64,000 nt of DNA from Phymatolithon calcareum (GCA_977006965.1 OZ345362.1:806001-870000); one strand, 5' to 3'. Positions 1-11,601 are shown, numbered from the stretch's first letter. The notes: generated from the letters alone by a model not told the origin. Translations and numbers: made by a program.

Positions 1-265
1 AGGATAGCAACACTAACGAGACGGGAACTCGAAGTCGGCACGAGCATAGTTCGCGGATGAGGAGCTCCTTCGATATAGGCACTTGAGAGAAGTACCGGTA
101 TTGAAGAAGCGGTCACGGCGTTATAGGTATTCGTTTCGTGAGCGTTCCTCGTCTTGGCACTGCAAGCAAACGGGGGAATGTCCATCATCTACAGACCAGC
201 GACGGAAGAGTTCGCCAAACAGAAGCCCGCATTCTACAAGGTTAAACCGTGTGGGATAATCTTTC
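1..265 (+). mobile_element. LINE relic at window edge
   Basis: Bases 1-110 align closely with the LINE segment at 56398-56510 (shared words include CACTAACGAGACG and GGCACTTGAGAG). Bases 121-260 align with the reverse complement of about 43770-43910 (shared GAAATGTCCATCA-type and CAGACCAG words). No open frame survives. It is a degraded non-LTR element, probably continuing off the left edge. Confidence 0.6.
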
Positions 266-1853
266 TTTGGAAACGTCCAGCTCTTTAAAACCCGCGGTAA
301 CAGGTGGAGGGGACTCTTCTAGAAGTCAACGTCCTAGCAAAGTATGGTCTTCATGACTTTTGGCAACAATCGTTATGAATGCAATGCATAAAAAGATCGG
401 TTTCCTCTTGTTGAGTTTCACTGTAGACCTGAATGAGGCCTAATACTTGAGTTGGCGGAGAGGGAAACGATAATCAGAAATCCTTTAACATTCCAAGGCC
501 TCTAAGATTGGATTGGAGATGGCAATCTATGAAAAGCACACTTCTCTAAGAATGCACCGTTTTGGTACCACTACTTGCGGTGGATACGACTGATATGCGT
601 GTTGAGATTCCACTTTAAACTGAATTGTTTCCCATATTTGTCATACTTAAATGATGTTGGGCTTCTAAAAAAACCTAACAGAAAATGTATTCGAAAGATG
701 CCGGCTTTTTCCAAGTTCAGATTCACGCTTACTTATCACAATAACTTCCCATGAGTTCTCTATTATCCAACTCCATCTAGGAGCAGCCTTAGCATAAATA
801 TTAATTAAACGAGATATTTCCGTTTAAGCATTTACCAATGGCCGAGCATCTCGTAACACCAAATGGTACTAAATTCAGCCCCAATTTCTATGTACTGCAT
901 CTCCGCCACCGATCAGTCGGAGCGAGAACTATAGAAACGGTTTGTGTTTTCGTGAAGAACATTCAGGTCTAACGGAATTTTACACAGTTTTTGTTCATGA
1001 CCAGCTTACAATACTATGGTGTCCAGGGACTTCAGAGCTGCCTAAAAGAATTCCATGTAGCAATTGAAAAGCATCGGCCACTGCGTTCGTCCTTCCTCAC
1101 ACATCGATTCGTCTGCGAATGCACTCAAATGACACATGATGGTCACATTGTGAACCCTCCATAACTGTAAATCACGTACTCATTCTCCGATTTCGGAATT
1201 CTATATTCGCACTGCTTCAGGGGACTTTTATTTGGATTCCCCATGCGTAGCCTCTAACGGATTTCTGCACCGCGACGCTAATTCATAAAGTACGTATGCT
1301 ACGATTTACAGGAATGACAAGGGAGCATTAATTTGAGTAGCCGTAGAAATCCCGTAGACAGCATCCGCACCTTTGCAACGCTCATCTTCCCGTGGTTATG
1401 CAGTCTCGGGCCTCGTGTAAGAAGCTGAGAGTGTGAGCAAACAGGGGTTTTGGTCGGAGAACCTGTAGTAAACAAAAGGCAGAATGCTAATTCCCGGCCT
1501 ACGACCGACCGCGGAACCGCGCAAGTGCTCACCTACGACCGGTTACGCAGAGTTGCCTACCTTAAGCTTTGTGCATGCGAACGTCTTTTACTCCTTACTT
1601 CGGTTCCTTCCACTGCTTGCTACTCAATGCCCGTGTATATAGTAATCTACTTGACCCCATATAGGACCACTGCCCCTGTGGTCCAGATACACATATAATC
1701 CCCTTTTGGTCCTATTAATGAGAAATCTCCCCTTGTGGTCCAGACTCATCATGAGCCTCGACCGAGGACCGCCGTGCACGTCAGCTGCACAGATCGGACA
1801 TGCCCCAAATTTCTCACAGTCCCGCCTTTTTAAATTCCGAAGTCGTGGTAATC
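266..1853. other. No gene seen
   Basis: No convincing coding frame, RNA gene or transposon end was found. The only structure is a cluster of short repeats at about 1655-1745 of the type CCCCTTGTGGTCCAGA, occurring about four times in variant form just beyond the 3' end of the copia element on its coding strand. This could be remnant LTR sequence, but no matching second LTR was seen. Confidence 0.5.
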
Positions 1854-3308
1854 TTAGACGCGGTAGACCCACTGCACAACAGGCGTGATATCAAATCCGG
1901 TATTCAGTAAATTGAAGAGAGCACGGCAAAACCCAGGGTTGGTCATTCCGTCTGCTGGATTTTCATCTCCGGGAATGAGACCGACATTGCAGATTTCATT
2001 CTTGTTATAGGCCTCTCTCGTCGCAGCAATATCAATCATCAGCCGTTTTTCAGTAGCATGGGAGGCACGAGTAATGACGTCGAAGATCGGTTTAGAGTCC
2101 CGTAAACATAGACAACGGGACTTTGCAGCCCAATATCATTTCGAGATCATGCTTGATGATGAAGCCATGGTCAAAGGCGGCAGAGAATGCATATATTCGG
2201 TCATGATGGATCTTACCACCCGTTTCGACTTCGGGCTGCTGTAGGCAAGAACATAACAATTGTTATCTTTGTCACAAAGCATAATAATGTAGCCCAGTTG
2301 AGAAGAAGAGTCGTTGTTCGATGCGAAAGGGGCAACTGCATATACTCGAAGATCTAAAGACTCGGAATCCAAATCTATGTACTCCAAGCACAAGCGTGAG
2401 CTCTGTTTCACTCGACGAATGGCTTCATTAAGCTTCTTAATATGCTTCTTGTCGAACAACTTGTCAGTAACTTGAGCAGCTCGGTTGATAGCACAGCAGA
2501 TATCTGGGCGACTGTGACCGAGCCATCCGATGACAGCACGAATAGAACTAAACTTGTCAAAGCTAATGTCAAAAGGCAGTTCTCGTGCTTTGTCCACGTA
2601 CCCCGGCTGGCTTAACTGGAGCTCAGATTTATCATTAGTGCCTGGTAAATTTCTGATGGCAACACCGACGAACTCGAAGTTGTCCCACTGAATCGGCTTG
2701 GTTTCAAACTTTTCCATTTTTTTGCTAACTTCAGTGTTGAAAGTAGTACTTCCAACAAACATCAAGTCGTCAACATAGCTTCCAAGTAGCACAATGGTTT
2801 CACAGCTCAACTTTTTCAGGTAGAGAAAAGGATCGCCATCAAGAGACACCATCTTGAAATCGTTCTTAACGTGATCAGTGAAGGTCTCTCCCCAATAGTC
2901 TCCGGCGTCACATATATCGTACAATGGTTTCTCAAGACGTAATACTTCATCAGGACATAGTGCAAAGAGATCCATATCTTTAGGCCGGGGTTTAAGATAG
3001 ATCTCTCTTGAGAATTTGTCTTTTGCCTGAAGATAAGATTGCGTTACTTCAAGGAGAGACATACGGAATCCCTTAATAACGGCAACCGATTCGATAATCT
3101 TTGTTGAGCTTTGGCGTAGGGTCCGGTTATTTTGGACTAAAAACGGCTTCATGTCTTCCTTAAATCCTTGGCCTACATACCTTGCTTTGGCGGTTTCCTT
3201 TTCCGTACCAACGTTTTTCAGGGTTTCAACAAAGCGACCGCTTATTACGTTGTATTTCCTACGTATCGATGCCATTTTCACGACATACCAGGTCTTCCGG
3301 GCTCTCAA
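1854..3308 (-). pseudogene. copia reverse transcriptase-RNase H, broken
   Basis: The 3308-2136 frame (about 390 codons) has copia RT landmarks: EIYLKPR, the catalytic YVDDLMFVG, and PGYVDKARELPF. The RNase H core follows with ASNNDSSSQLGYIIML and SSPKSKRVVRSIMTEYM. The usual first RNase H aspartate is not seen (YAVAPFASN). After a frameshift at about 2040-2136 the RNase H C-terminus resumes at 2039-1854 with the diagnostic IPGDENPADGMTNP. Only the polymerase part looks nearly intact. Confidence 0.85.
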
Positions 3309-3640
3309 ATTATCAATTTAGGACTTCCTTGCAGCCACAAAGGCTGCAGACTTCGACCTCGGATCATCTTTGTCGGTGATTTCGGTTAGAAGAATGCTTT
3401 TAGGAGTTTATTCGACATCTTTGGTGCTTTCAGTTCTAGCAGTCAGAGTCCCAAATTTGCGTTGTAGCTGCGATAAGAACACTTCACCTGCTATAACCCG
3501 TTCGAAGATCCTATCCATTTCACTGGGATCATCGGAAGGTCTAGTAGGGCTTGGGGCAGGAATAGATGGCAATTCCGGAGTATCGGAACTGCTTTCGTCC
3601 GCGGTCCTGTACTCTTTGATTTTGTCGACGGAAACTAGCA

Positions 3641-5300
3641 CTAGTGTCCCGTTATATCCAGCCAAGCATTCTTGTTATCACCAGCAACAACTGTGAAGGG
3701 ACCGACCCATTTTTTCACTGGGTTCTCCCTATACATGAGTACATCTATTCCAATCATTAAGTCGTTGTCGGAGGCATTTGGAACACCTCTGCGACTTGCT
3801 CTCTTCAGTCTTACCGCCGAAATCGTCTTAGTTATTTCCATTCTTGCAACCTTCAATGCTTTGATGCGTTCTCTTTGCCCTGGAAGATCCGAGAAGCCAG
3901 ACGAAAACTACGGTACTATTCCAAACACAAGAAGTGTTGGAGATAATCCATTCAATCCGGCGCTGCAGTTCATTGCCTGGACGGAAAGCGAGAGTGCGTC
4001 ATCAAGCGGTATGTTCGGATGCAGTCCTAACCTTTCGAAATATCTGACGAAGAAACAGATGATAATGCTCACCAACACCAAGCGCATTGTGACTTTCAAC
4101 TCCAGAATGGAATCGGTCGATTCCACGCGATTTAAACAGGGCTTTCCATTAGTCCGATTGGAATTAAGGACCTTGATCAGCATGAATAGACTTTGAGTAG
4201 CCTACATAGGGATTTTCCCAATATCTGACGTATGCCTGCCAGACAACAGCAGTCTTCTCCCCGCGGACAGGAAACACAGCTGCACTGAAAATTGCGTCTT
4301 TGCAGATTATGTGTAGAACAGTTTTCGTTTCTAGTGTCATCAGGTCCATTAGAACAAGACGGTTAAAAACGATGTCGTTATGCGATAAGGAGACACGGAA
4401 TCTTCCAGGTTGTTCTGAGAATCGCTGGCAAACATCACAATCTCGGGTCAGTTTGTCTAGCATTTTCAGAGTTTCTGGGTTTGCGTTCGGGTCACCGGCT
4501 CTCCTCATCAAGCTGTAGATTCTACCTGGTTTTGGATGATAGAAATGACGATGGATGCGCTTCAACTCAAGCTCAGTGTACATAGTGTCGTACTCCCACT
4601 CATAGTAAACGTGACCGAGCTTTCGAAGGAGAGGAGCGCTCCAAGCAGGATTTTTGCAAACAAGTCGGTTATCCACCGTATTAGCCAGCAAATCAAACTG
4701 ATCTATAACGTCCAGACCAATCAACAGAGGAACGTTGAGGTCGATAACGTCAATTTCGATTACCATATACTTGCCATTTGCGTAAGGAATGCAGAATTTG
4801 GCTCTGCCAATGCTTTCCCTTCTCTGACCGCCAAACGTATAGACCCTTGGCGTTGGCGAAGAGTCTTTTCGGATAACCAGCGGAATCCCTATGAATCGAT
4901 AGTATGCTTCTGCTTGCGTTCTTCCCACGACAGATCTCTCAGCTCCTGTGTCAGTACAAGCACCATGGAAAGATGCATCTCCCTGAAAAGTAACGTGAGT
5001 ATTCACGGGTGAACAGTTATTGACATCTGGTGAGATCTTGTTAAGCGCCGAAACAGAGCAGATTTCTTTGTAGTAAATGAGAGCCTCGAACAGGTCACTA
5101 CCGGCTATGTCTGGATCCGCATCATTACAATCTTCTTCATCTTCACTCGAGATTTGCTCCTCTTCTGAATTGTCGAGCTGAATGCACAGCTCATATAGCA
5201 CTATATGAGCATTACCATTCTTCCCGCTCTTCTTTGCCAAGTACTCCATTTTCCGATTAGCGGCCTTAGTTGCGTCAACAGGCTTGGAGCACTGCTTCAT
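3641..5300 (-). pseudogene. copia protease-integrase, broken
   Basis: The 5300-4164 frame carries a retropepsin-type active site (CTDTGAERSVVG) followed by a VPLLIGLDVID segment. It then has the integrase HHCC zinc region (HRHFYHP ... CDVCQRF) and the start of the catalytic core (VLMDLMT, SIHADQGP). The core then shifts frame, and the glutamate-bearing segment appears as GVESHNALGVGE in a different frame at about 4050-4090. The integrase C-terminal part (RENPVKKWVGPFTVV) is at 3641-3856. At least two frameshifts separate the parts, so no functional integrase is made. Confidence 0.75.
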
Positions 5301-5384
5301 TGTGCGATTGGGATCATCGCAATTAAATCAGCCCATTATCTTGAGTGGATCGAAGGTTTCTGGCGTCTAGGTCTTTGGCCTATA

Positions 5385-6190
5385 TTACGGTGCACTTTGC
5401 GAAGGACTTCCAATGCCTTTGTAACGATTCAGATAGCGACCTTGTCCCTGACAGAGTATACCAGGAACCTTTTTCTCGGCACCATCTGAAGATTTCGTCC
5501 TCCTAGTTGCACTGTCTCTCATTACAGCTAGCTGCGCTTCCTTCTGAAGGTGGAGAGCAGCTTCGAGCTCCCCATATAGCTGTTGGAAAGAGAGGGAATG
5601 AATGGCAATGCGGCTTAGAGGTTCCGTTGTCCACGTACAACCAACAATAGAGTTCTGTAAGAACTCTATTTTGTGTGAATCTCCTCGGTGAGACTGCGAG
5701 ACCTGAAGTGAGAGCTTCATGATGAGTTTGTAAAGCTTCTCCAGCGACTCAGATTCCGTTAGCCCCTCTCTCACAAACTTGTTCAGACGCACACCAGAGA
5801 GGATATTCTTCACGCGGTTTTGACGTACAATGGAATTTTACTCATTGTTGATCATTTCGACGGCTTGCTGGAAGCTACCGACTTGGTTGTCGACTCTATC
5901 AAGATAGAATCTTTTGGCGTCTCCTCGAAGAAGATTGTGAAGAAACTGTACCTTTTGGGTTGGCGTGAGATTTTAATCCCGGGCGCCTTGCTGATACTCA
6001 GCAACGTACTCAATCCATGCTTCACAGATATCTCCTGAGAATTTGGAAGAATTCTCTCGGAACTTCATGACGATGTTGTGTGCCATTTTGTGAGATCCGT
6101 CGTCAGAGCGGGTTGTGTCTCCGTTCCTTCGCATACCGGATGTAGCAGATGCAGCAGGCTGCGATGATGTCCTCCCTCGTACGATTACAC
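5385..6190 (-). pseudogene. copia Gag, broken
   Basis: The frame can be followed from about 6190, with an in-frame ATG at 6086, through the Gag-like words EAWIEYVAEYQQ, NLTPTQKVQFLHNLLRGDA and RVKNILSG to the end at 5385. In-frame TAA stops lie at 5973-5975 and 5838-5840. The zinc knuckle follows in another frame at about 5285-5325. There the first Cys position of the CX2CX4HX4C pattern is a TGA stop and the His position reads Arg, so nucleic-acid binding by this copy is lost. The frame is well preserved between lesions, so the decay looks moderate rather than ancient. Confidence 0.7.
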
Positions 6191-6983
6191 CCTAGGACAC
6201 ACGAATCGTAATTCGTCGATCCTATGATCGCAGTAGTCTGTGCTCCCGGGAATAAAAAATTTATTCTAATATTACCATTTTTCCAATCAAGCGCCCATGA
6301 TCATAATACCTGCAGTGGGTCTACTATCTTCAGGTATTTGAAGTAAACAGCAAACTCAGTCGAGCCCTCACTGTAGTGATACTATCTTGATCCATCTCCT
6401 TCATAGTTTACGTTGGAGTGGAACCAAGTCAATCATTGCCCTCGTTCCAAAGAATGCCCAAAGGTCATTTCACTGAAGTGACAAGCTCATGAACATCATT
6501 CAGAGGCATCTAAATCGCACAGTTGTTTTCTTCACACATCAGTCTTCTGGCAGGTGGTTGTCCGTCCTCTTTGGACTTTTATAGTCTGCCTTTATTCGTC
6601 CGTTCTTGTAAGAAGTATCTCGTCGGAGCCGTGCTTAACAAAGCCTTTTCAACTTTAATGAGCACTTATCGCGAAAAGCGTCCCTGTCCCCTCTCGTGAG
6701 GTTTTCTAAGCGTTTCAGTAAAGTCCTGTCCTGTACGTCTTGGATATGCGACATGTTTTCCGAATAAACAAAAGGGTTTGCATTTGAAATGGTTGCCCAA
6801 GCCGATGTTATCGTCTTATCAACGGTCCGATTCGAAGCTCATCCATGCGACAATTGCATGTTAAGTTTGGATACCCCCAGAACTCCGGATTAGTCACAGA
6901 CGTGCTGAAGTCATCCTAAATCAACTTTCTGCAGAATGCTGCTCGCTGGTAGCAGCTTTTCACCGGAAGGACGATGGCTCGGT
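6191..6983. other. No gene seen
   Basis: This is AT-rich sequence upstream of Gag on the minus strand, where a 5' LTR would be expected. No terminal repeat matching 1600-1853 was recognised. An AT palindrome (GAATAAAAAATTTATTC) lies at about 6250. Confidence 0.4.
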
Positions 6984-7236
6984 GGACTGAGACCCCATGT
7001 GCAAGTCCTGTCCAGGTGGAACCAAAGAAAGTGTTGATCACTTAATTCTTCGCCGCAGTGGGCGTGCTTTATCAAGACGGCAGACTATTGGTAGAGTAGG
7101 CCCTAAAACGGTAGAGGAATTATGTAGGGAGAAACCGCTTGAAGTACTCAAATACGTGAACAATGAGGGGTTTCTTGACAACCCCGATGTAAACTTTAGT
7201 TAACGTCTTCTGCAGTAAAGAAAGAAAGAAAGAATT
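6984..7236 (+). mobile_element. LINE 3' end with AAAG tail
   Basis: A 68-codon frame (6997-7203) starts with CKSCPGGTKESVDHLIL, a CxxC...H zinc motif typical of the C-termini of non-LTR retrotransposon polyproteins, and ends KPLEVLKYVNNEGFL. The stop is followed by CTGCAGTAAAGAAAGAAAG, a tail like those of the retroposons at 23146 and 57817. It is a severely 5'-truncated insertion. Confidence 0.6.
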
Positions 7237-7317
7237 TACTGCAGTTGTAAGGTCAGTACTGTCATTTGCAGAAGTCGCATAACTCTGTTGATCAAGCCTT
7301 CATAATTTCGCGATAGA

Positions 7318-7434
7318 AGAAGAAGAAACGTAGATTTTTATTTAAAAGTTACCAACGCATCTGCTGACGGTTGGGGCAACTTTCCTAGTGTCAAGAGGTT
7401 TGGCTGGATTCTGTCTATGGAAGAGTTCCTTTTC
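7318..7434 (-). mobile_element. 5'-truncated LINE tail (ADALVTFK family)
   Basis: On the minus strand it carries the family's C-terminal peptide (ADALVTFK then stop) and a (TTC)n tail, which reads as GAAGAAGAAG on the plus strand. It is flanked by a near-perfect 15-base target duplication, TAATTTCGCGATAGA (7303-7317) and TAATTTCTCGATAGA (7435-7449). The body is closest to the copy at 61400-61500 (shared GGATTCTGTCTA). Confidence 0.75.
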
Positions 7435-7874
7435 TAATTTCTCGATAGAGAAGGTTTTGAACCCGCGTCTGGATTAATGGCACATACCGTTCAGTTTTGT
7501 GCCGAATGTTGGTCCATGTCCCGATCAGCTCCTTGATGGTATACTATCGCCCGAAGCTTTGTCTTCCTATCTAGCTACATTTTGGTTTCTCTTCATTACG
7601 CGACTATTGCTATTCGATCCGGGATCTATTCTCTTATTCAAGGTGCACACTGTCCACCAGTGTAAACGTCGGGAGTAAGAGCAATGAGGAAGGCATATGA
7701 ACTCGTAGGGAAAACTCTACTTTCTCGATTGTGCACCACCTCCAAATGACCATCAAAGCGGCTTACATTTGTCATTTAGTTTCATGATTAGGAAAACACA
7801 GAACCGTGCAATAGAGCAACTAATTCTGAGTTCTTTACGTTCTTTGAATGGTGACCGTTCTCTACAGCACGTGT

Positions 7875-8618
7875 CTACCAAATATAAAAGTAAACTGACA
7901 CACGAGCAGTGACACTCTGCTCAGCGCCGGCAAAACTCCCATACCCGCCGTGTCCATACGAGCCGGCGTAGCCGGTCGACCCGTTGGGGATGAAACTATC
8001 GATAATCTTCACCGAGATCGGCTTTCCAAGGATGCGTCGAAGCGCCTTCACAGCAACAGCGGCCTCCGCCTTTGCTTTCTTGACCCCGTCAAGGACTGCC
8101 GCCTCACGCGCAGTCTCCTGCGCCGCCGGCGCGGCCTTGTACGTCACACCGTTGACTTGATTAGCGCCATTAAGGACTGCACCGTCGAGAATAGTGCTCG
8201 AATTGGCAATCGGGACCTCGAACGACACAGTGATACTTCCAGAGTAGCCCACAATCTTGGGCACGGGGTTGTTGTAATTGTAGTCCCCGTTGAGATACAC
8301 TCCGCTGGTTGAAAGCTTATCAACCTTTTGAGCACCCAGGTATTTGTGGAGGCGGCCGGACTTCTCCGTGAGCTTTCCCTGAGCGATGACGGCAGTCTTC
8401 CCTTTCGCTTGGATTCCGAGGCTGATTACAGCGATGGTGGTCTTGATGGAGCTGTGACCGACGCCGGTGGCAACTATAGTGTTCTTCTTATCGCAATTGG
8501 TTGCACGCGACTCAGGAGAAGTGGCAATAGAGGCGGGCTCAGGAGTCGGTATGTACCCATGGACAGAAGTGGCGAGCAAGACGGTGAACAAGAGAGAAGT
8601 GAGAGTGACAGAAATCAT
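7875..8618 (-). CDS. Secreted SIMPL-domain (DUF541) protein 1
   Basis: A 247-residue protein with an ATG start at 8618. Residues 1-21 form a hydrophobic signal peptide (ISVTLTSLLFTVLLATSVHG). From about residue 45 it follows the SIMPL/DUF541 pattern: NTIVATGVGHSSIKTT, then AKGKTAVIAQGKL, a SITVSFEVPI strand, and an Ala/Lys-rich helix (KKAKAEAAVAVKALRRILG). It ends in a Gly/Tyr-rich stretch and a final beta strand (SVTARVSVYFYIW). The family is mostly bacterial (periplasmic or outer-membrane proteins of unclear biochemistry), so secretion to the cell surface or wall is inferred. It is intronless, and a tandem paralogue lies at 10371-11156 in the same orientation with the same domain order. The 1.75-kb gap argues against co-transcription. 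Confidence 0.75.
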   Translation of the reverse strand: MISVTLTSLLFTVLLATSVHGYIPTPEPASIATSPESRATNCDKKNTIVATGVGHSSIKTTIAVISLGIQAKGKTAVIAQGKLTEKSGRLHKYLGAQKVDKLSTSGVYLNGDYNYNNPVPKIVGYSGSITVSFEVPIANSSTILDGAVLNGANQVNGVTYKAAPAAQETAREAAVLDGVKKAKAEAAVAVKALRRILGKPISVKIIDSFIPNGSTGYAGSYGHGGYGSFAGAEQSVTARVSVYFYIW

Positions 8619-8708
8619 GGTTGGTAGATCCGAGATGCTGAAGCGTGGTTGATCGAGATTCGAGGGTACAGTTATTCGAGAATGGAATCCGGCGGTTGGA
8701 TGCCAGCC

Positions 8709-8716
8709 TTTATTAT
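8709..8716 (-). promoter_or_regulatory. TATA-like box for SIMPL gene 1
   Basis: The sequence ATAATAAA lies on the minus strand about 91-98 bases upstream of the ATG at 8618, a spacing like that of the TATA boxes of the EF-hand genes. Weak evidence. Confidence 0.3.
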
Positions 8717-8720
8717 GGAG

Positions 8721-10370
8721 TTCACCGGGGCCTTGTGCTGCATAGGTACAGTACAGCGGATTCGATCATTGTTGTCCGATAAACATGCATCACAATATTG
8801 AGCAAGCAACAATGAAGTGCTTCATGATGTGCTCGTTTTCAAACGAAAAGATACGTTTGTATCATTTCAAATCTTGTGACAGTCTAAGAATGTTGCGAAT
8901 TGAATTTACAAATGCTGCTCCCCAGCTAAAAATGTGTAAATTATTATCGGAAGTCGGAAGATGGCTCGTGACGCGAGGTCTGAGTGACCGAATAGCTGCA
9001 TTACGTTTCTGCACAGTACAGTACAGTAGAGGAAGTTTCGATGCATGCCCCGGGATTAACAGTATGATAATGATCATCATCATCGCGATGATCGTGATGA
9101 GGTCGACGAACAACGGTGAAGAGCTTCATGGGATGCTGAGCAAGATGTTCCAAAGGATCTGGCTCGTATGTAGCACTCATTGAAACTGTTGAATACAGTA
9201 AATTGAGCTCGTCTGTTTTATAGGGAGGACGGACCTGAAGCAAGTTGCTGCGTCCCGGGGACTGTCATGCCGCGCTTTCCGTGTGGTGCGAATTAATAAT
9301 ATCATAGTTATAGATGAATTTGGGACATGCTACTATTGTCCAAGGCATCATATTCGACAGAATTTGTCGAATTTAGTTACCGGAGGACGCTCATACGCGC
9401 ATGCCATGAAGAATAAGGATCGAGCAAAAGTACAATCCTCAATCTATTTTTGCCAAGTCTCAAGAAACTTCACCTGAGCATAATTACTGTACTGCCCTGC
9501 ATGCATGCATGCAGCAATGGACGCTGTGAACGATGAAATGATCTTCTGGAGTCAAGGGCAAATCAGCTGCAGCCGAATTCGAAACGAATTCTTTTCTCTT
9601 GTCAGAGAAACTTTCGAGATCTCTATTGAGATCGTATATGGGCATTGGATTATACCTGTACACCTTTTTTCAAAATGGAGCATCTCAGTAGGTTTCGACA
9701 GCATCAGTCGTTGGAACTCTAGTGTATGAAGATGCGCCGCTAAATAGACGATAATCAAAACTCTGTCGCAATCATACAATATTGTGCAAGCGTTTCAACG
9801 ATGAGACCACGATGAAGCCTCTGGAACCCGAGCCTGGTTCAAGGTGCCCTCCTTGGGAGTTACTATCGCCATCGCCTTAAATACATGATGGTGGACGTTG
9901 TATAAACGGAGACTGGTGCTGGTTCGAAAAACTGTATCTTAATCGGCAGCCCAGAGTCACAGTGACCCTGCTGATGACTAAGCGATACGAATCCACACTA
10001 CGTCTACCTTCGTACCATTCACTAGACGACCGCTTCTACAAACGATGACGTGCATGATGTACTTCGAATCCACTTTGCCACAGTGGGCCTAAACAAGCTT
10101 CATTGGGATGCAGGATCACTTTTCAGCCTCCAAACGAAAGTGTGCTCCCCCCTTGAATCGAATCTGTGTTGCAGCTTGCCACACAGTCCGATAAGAGCAT
10201 TATCCTGAGTACTGGTTGAGCAAAAATATCTTACCGCCTTTTCAAAAAAGCGATTTACAAGGCTGACATTCTTATTTTGGATTCATTCTTTGCTACAATT
10301 GCAGAACAGTAGGATAGCACAGCTCACTCGGATTTTTATCTACTCCGAATGGGGACCACTCTCTGCATAG
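8721..10370. other. Intergenic, no gene seen
   Basis: Only simple-sequence patches are visible: GTACAGTACAG-type words at about 8747 and 9016, a CAT/ATG patch (ATCATCATCATCGCGATGATC) at about 9070-9095, and CATGCATGCATGCA at about 9500. Short frames in this stretch lack coding character. Confidence 0.5.
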
Positions 10371-11156
10371 CTACCACATAAAGAAGGAAATATCAGCATG
10401 CGCAGTAACACTTTGTTCACCTGCGGCAAAATGTGAATTCACTCCATAATATGGATAGCCTCCATAATGATTGCCATTTGCTGCATCATCTCTGATCTTG
10501 ATCGAGGTAGACTTGCCAAGAGAGCGTGCAAGTGCCTTGGCAGCAACGGATGCCTCCTTCTTAGCATTCTTCACCGCATCATCAATAGCAGCCTGTCGCG
10601 CAGCCGCGTACGCAACGGGGTCACTCTTGAAAATCACGCCGCTGACCCCAGTACCGAATTTCTGGGCGGCGCCATCGATTATCTCCACGACCTTCGCAAC
10701 TGGAACCTCGAAGGTCACAGACTTGGTTCCGACATAACTATTGCTCTGAGACCCATATGCCGATGGTTCCGGACTGGCATACACGGTGTCCGAGAAGTTT
10801 TGGTAGCGCCCTCCGTAGCCATAGGAAGAGGAATAGTCCTCGTAGACCGATACATATTTGAAGTGCGCCTTTTCCGCCTTGCGAGCGTGGAGATATGCGA
10901 AGAGTTTCGTGCAAGTGTCGTAAAGATTTTTATGGGTTAAGACGGCTGTCTTCCCTTTCGCATTTACAGTGACGGTGATTTCTGCAATATCGGTCTTGAC
11001 GTAGCGACTTCCACTGCCAGTGACGGTGACGGTGTTCGCCTTAGGGCAAGAAGGCTTCGGCGGGGACGGGTACGGGTACCGCGGAATAGCACCGCTGTTG
11101 GTGAAAGTGGCGAGCAGCACTGTGGCCAGGAGAGCGGTGATGGTGATGGAAACCAT
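10371..11156 (-). CDS. Secreted SIMPL-domain (DUF541) protein 2
   Basis: The start is taken at the ATG at 11156 rather than 51 bases upstream, because the signal peptide MVSITITALLATVLLATF then aligns with that of the paralogue at 7875-8618. It gives 261 residues. The domain opens with CPKANTVTVTGSGSRYVKTDIAEITVTV, written here with the family's VTGSGS hallmark, followed by AKGKTAVLTHKNL, a KSVTFEVPVAKV strand and KKEASVAAKALARSLGK. It ends AAGEQSVTAHADISFFMW, parallel to the paralogue's end. A Tyr/Gly/Ser-rich loop at about residues 90-140 is longer than in paralogue 1. Function is unknown; extracellular location is inferred. Confidence 0.75.
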   Translation of the reverse strand: MVSITITALLATVLLATFTNSGAIPRYPYPSPPKPSCPKANTVTVTGSGSRYVKTDIAEITVTVNAKGKTAVLTHKNLYDTCTKLFAYLHARKAEKAHFKYVSVYEDYSSSYGYGGRYQNFSDTVYASPEPSAYGSQSNSYVGTKSVTFEVPVAKVVEIIDGAAQKFGTGVSGVIFKSDPVAYAAARQAAIDDAVKNAKKEASVAAKALARSLGKSTSIKIRDDAANGNHYGGYPYYGVNSHFAAGEQSVTAHADISFFMW

Positions 11157-11540
11157 GACGGGGTGTGTAGGATATACTGCAGCTCGGCGGGATGATTCGC
11201 GACTCAACGGTTTTTGGGAGTGATCGAGGTTTTAAGAGGAAGATTGACCAACGTTTCTTGGGCAGCAAGATGATGATGATAGTTCTGCAAGTATCAATGA
11301 TCGAATTACATTTCGCACAGTGTATGTTTTTGATATCTGGGGCTCCCTGGAGTGCGGGAAAGAGGTAACTAAGTAACGTTGTGATATCGGACAGTATTAG
11401 TTTTGACTCCGATTTGCTTCATCAAATGTTGTCCAAGATGTATTACAAACGACAAGGTGTCTTTGTGTTTGGAATTCCCTGATTGTTGCACGGCTGTAAT
11501 GAACTAAGGTTTTCCCAAGAATTTCCGAAATGTATGATAT

Positions 11541-11601
11541 AGTTGAGAACCTCATCACCTCATGGTACAGTACGTAACATGAGGTGATGAGGTTCTCAAC
11601 T
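11541..11601. repeat. Perfect 24-base inverted repeat (hairpin)
   Basis: The arms at 11541-11564 and 11578-11601 (beginning AGTTGAGAACCTCATC) are exact reverse complements around a 13-base loop, GTACAGTACGTAA. It lies just outside the left end of the Harbinger element. It may be a MITE core or an RNA hairpin; no coding role is seen. Confidence 0.9.

Larger units (their letters stand above)
1854..6190 (-). mobile_element. Ty1/copia LTR retrotransposon, decayed
   Basis: On the minus strand the order Gag, zinc knuckle, protease, integrase, reverse transcriptase, RNase H is kept, which is the copia order (integrase before RT). Stops and frameshifts break every domain. No pair of LTRs or primer-binding site could be identified, so the outer limits are those of recognisable coding sequence only. 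Confidence 0.85.

Noticed and set aside
1299-1872. Short open frames on both strands
   Set aside because: They overlap one another, lack motifs and partly read through the short GGACCACAAGGGG-type repeats.
1600-6700. LTR pair of the copia element
   Set aside because: No direct repeat was found flanking the coding region; the ends may be lost or too diverged to see by eye.
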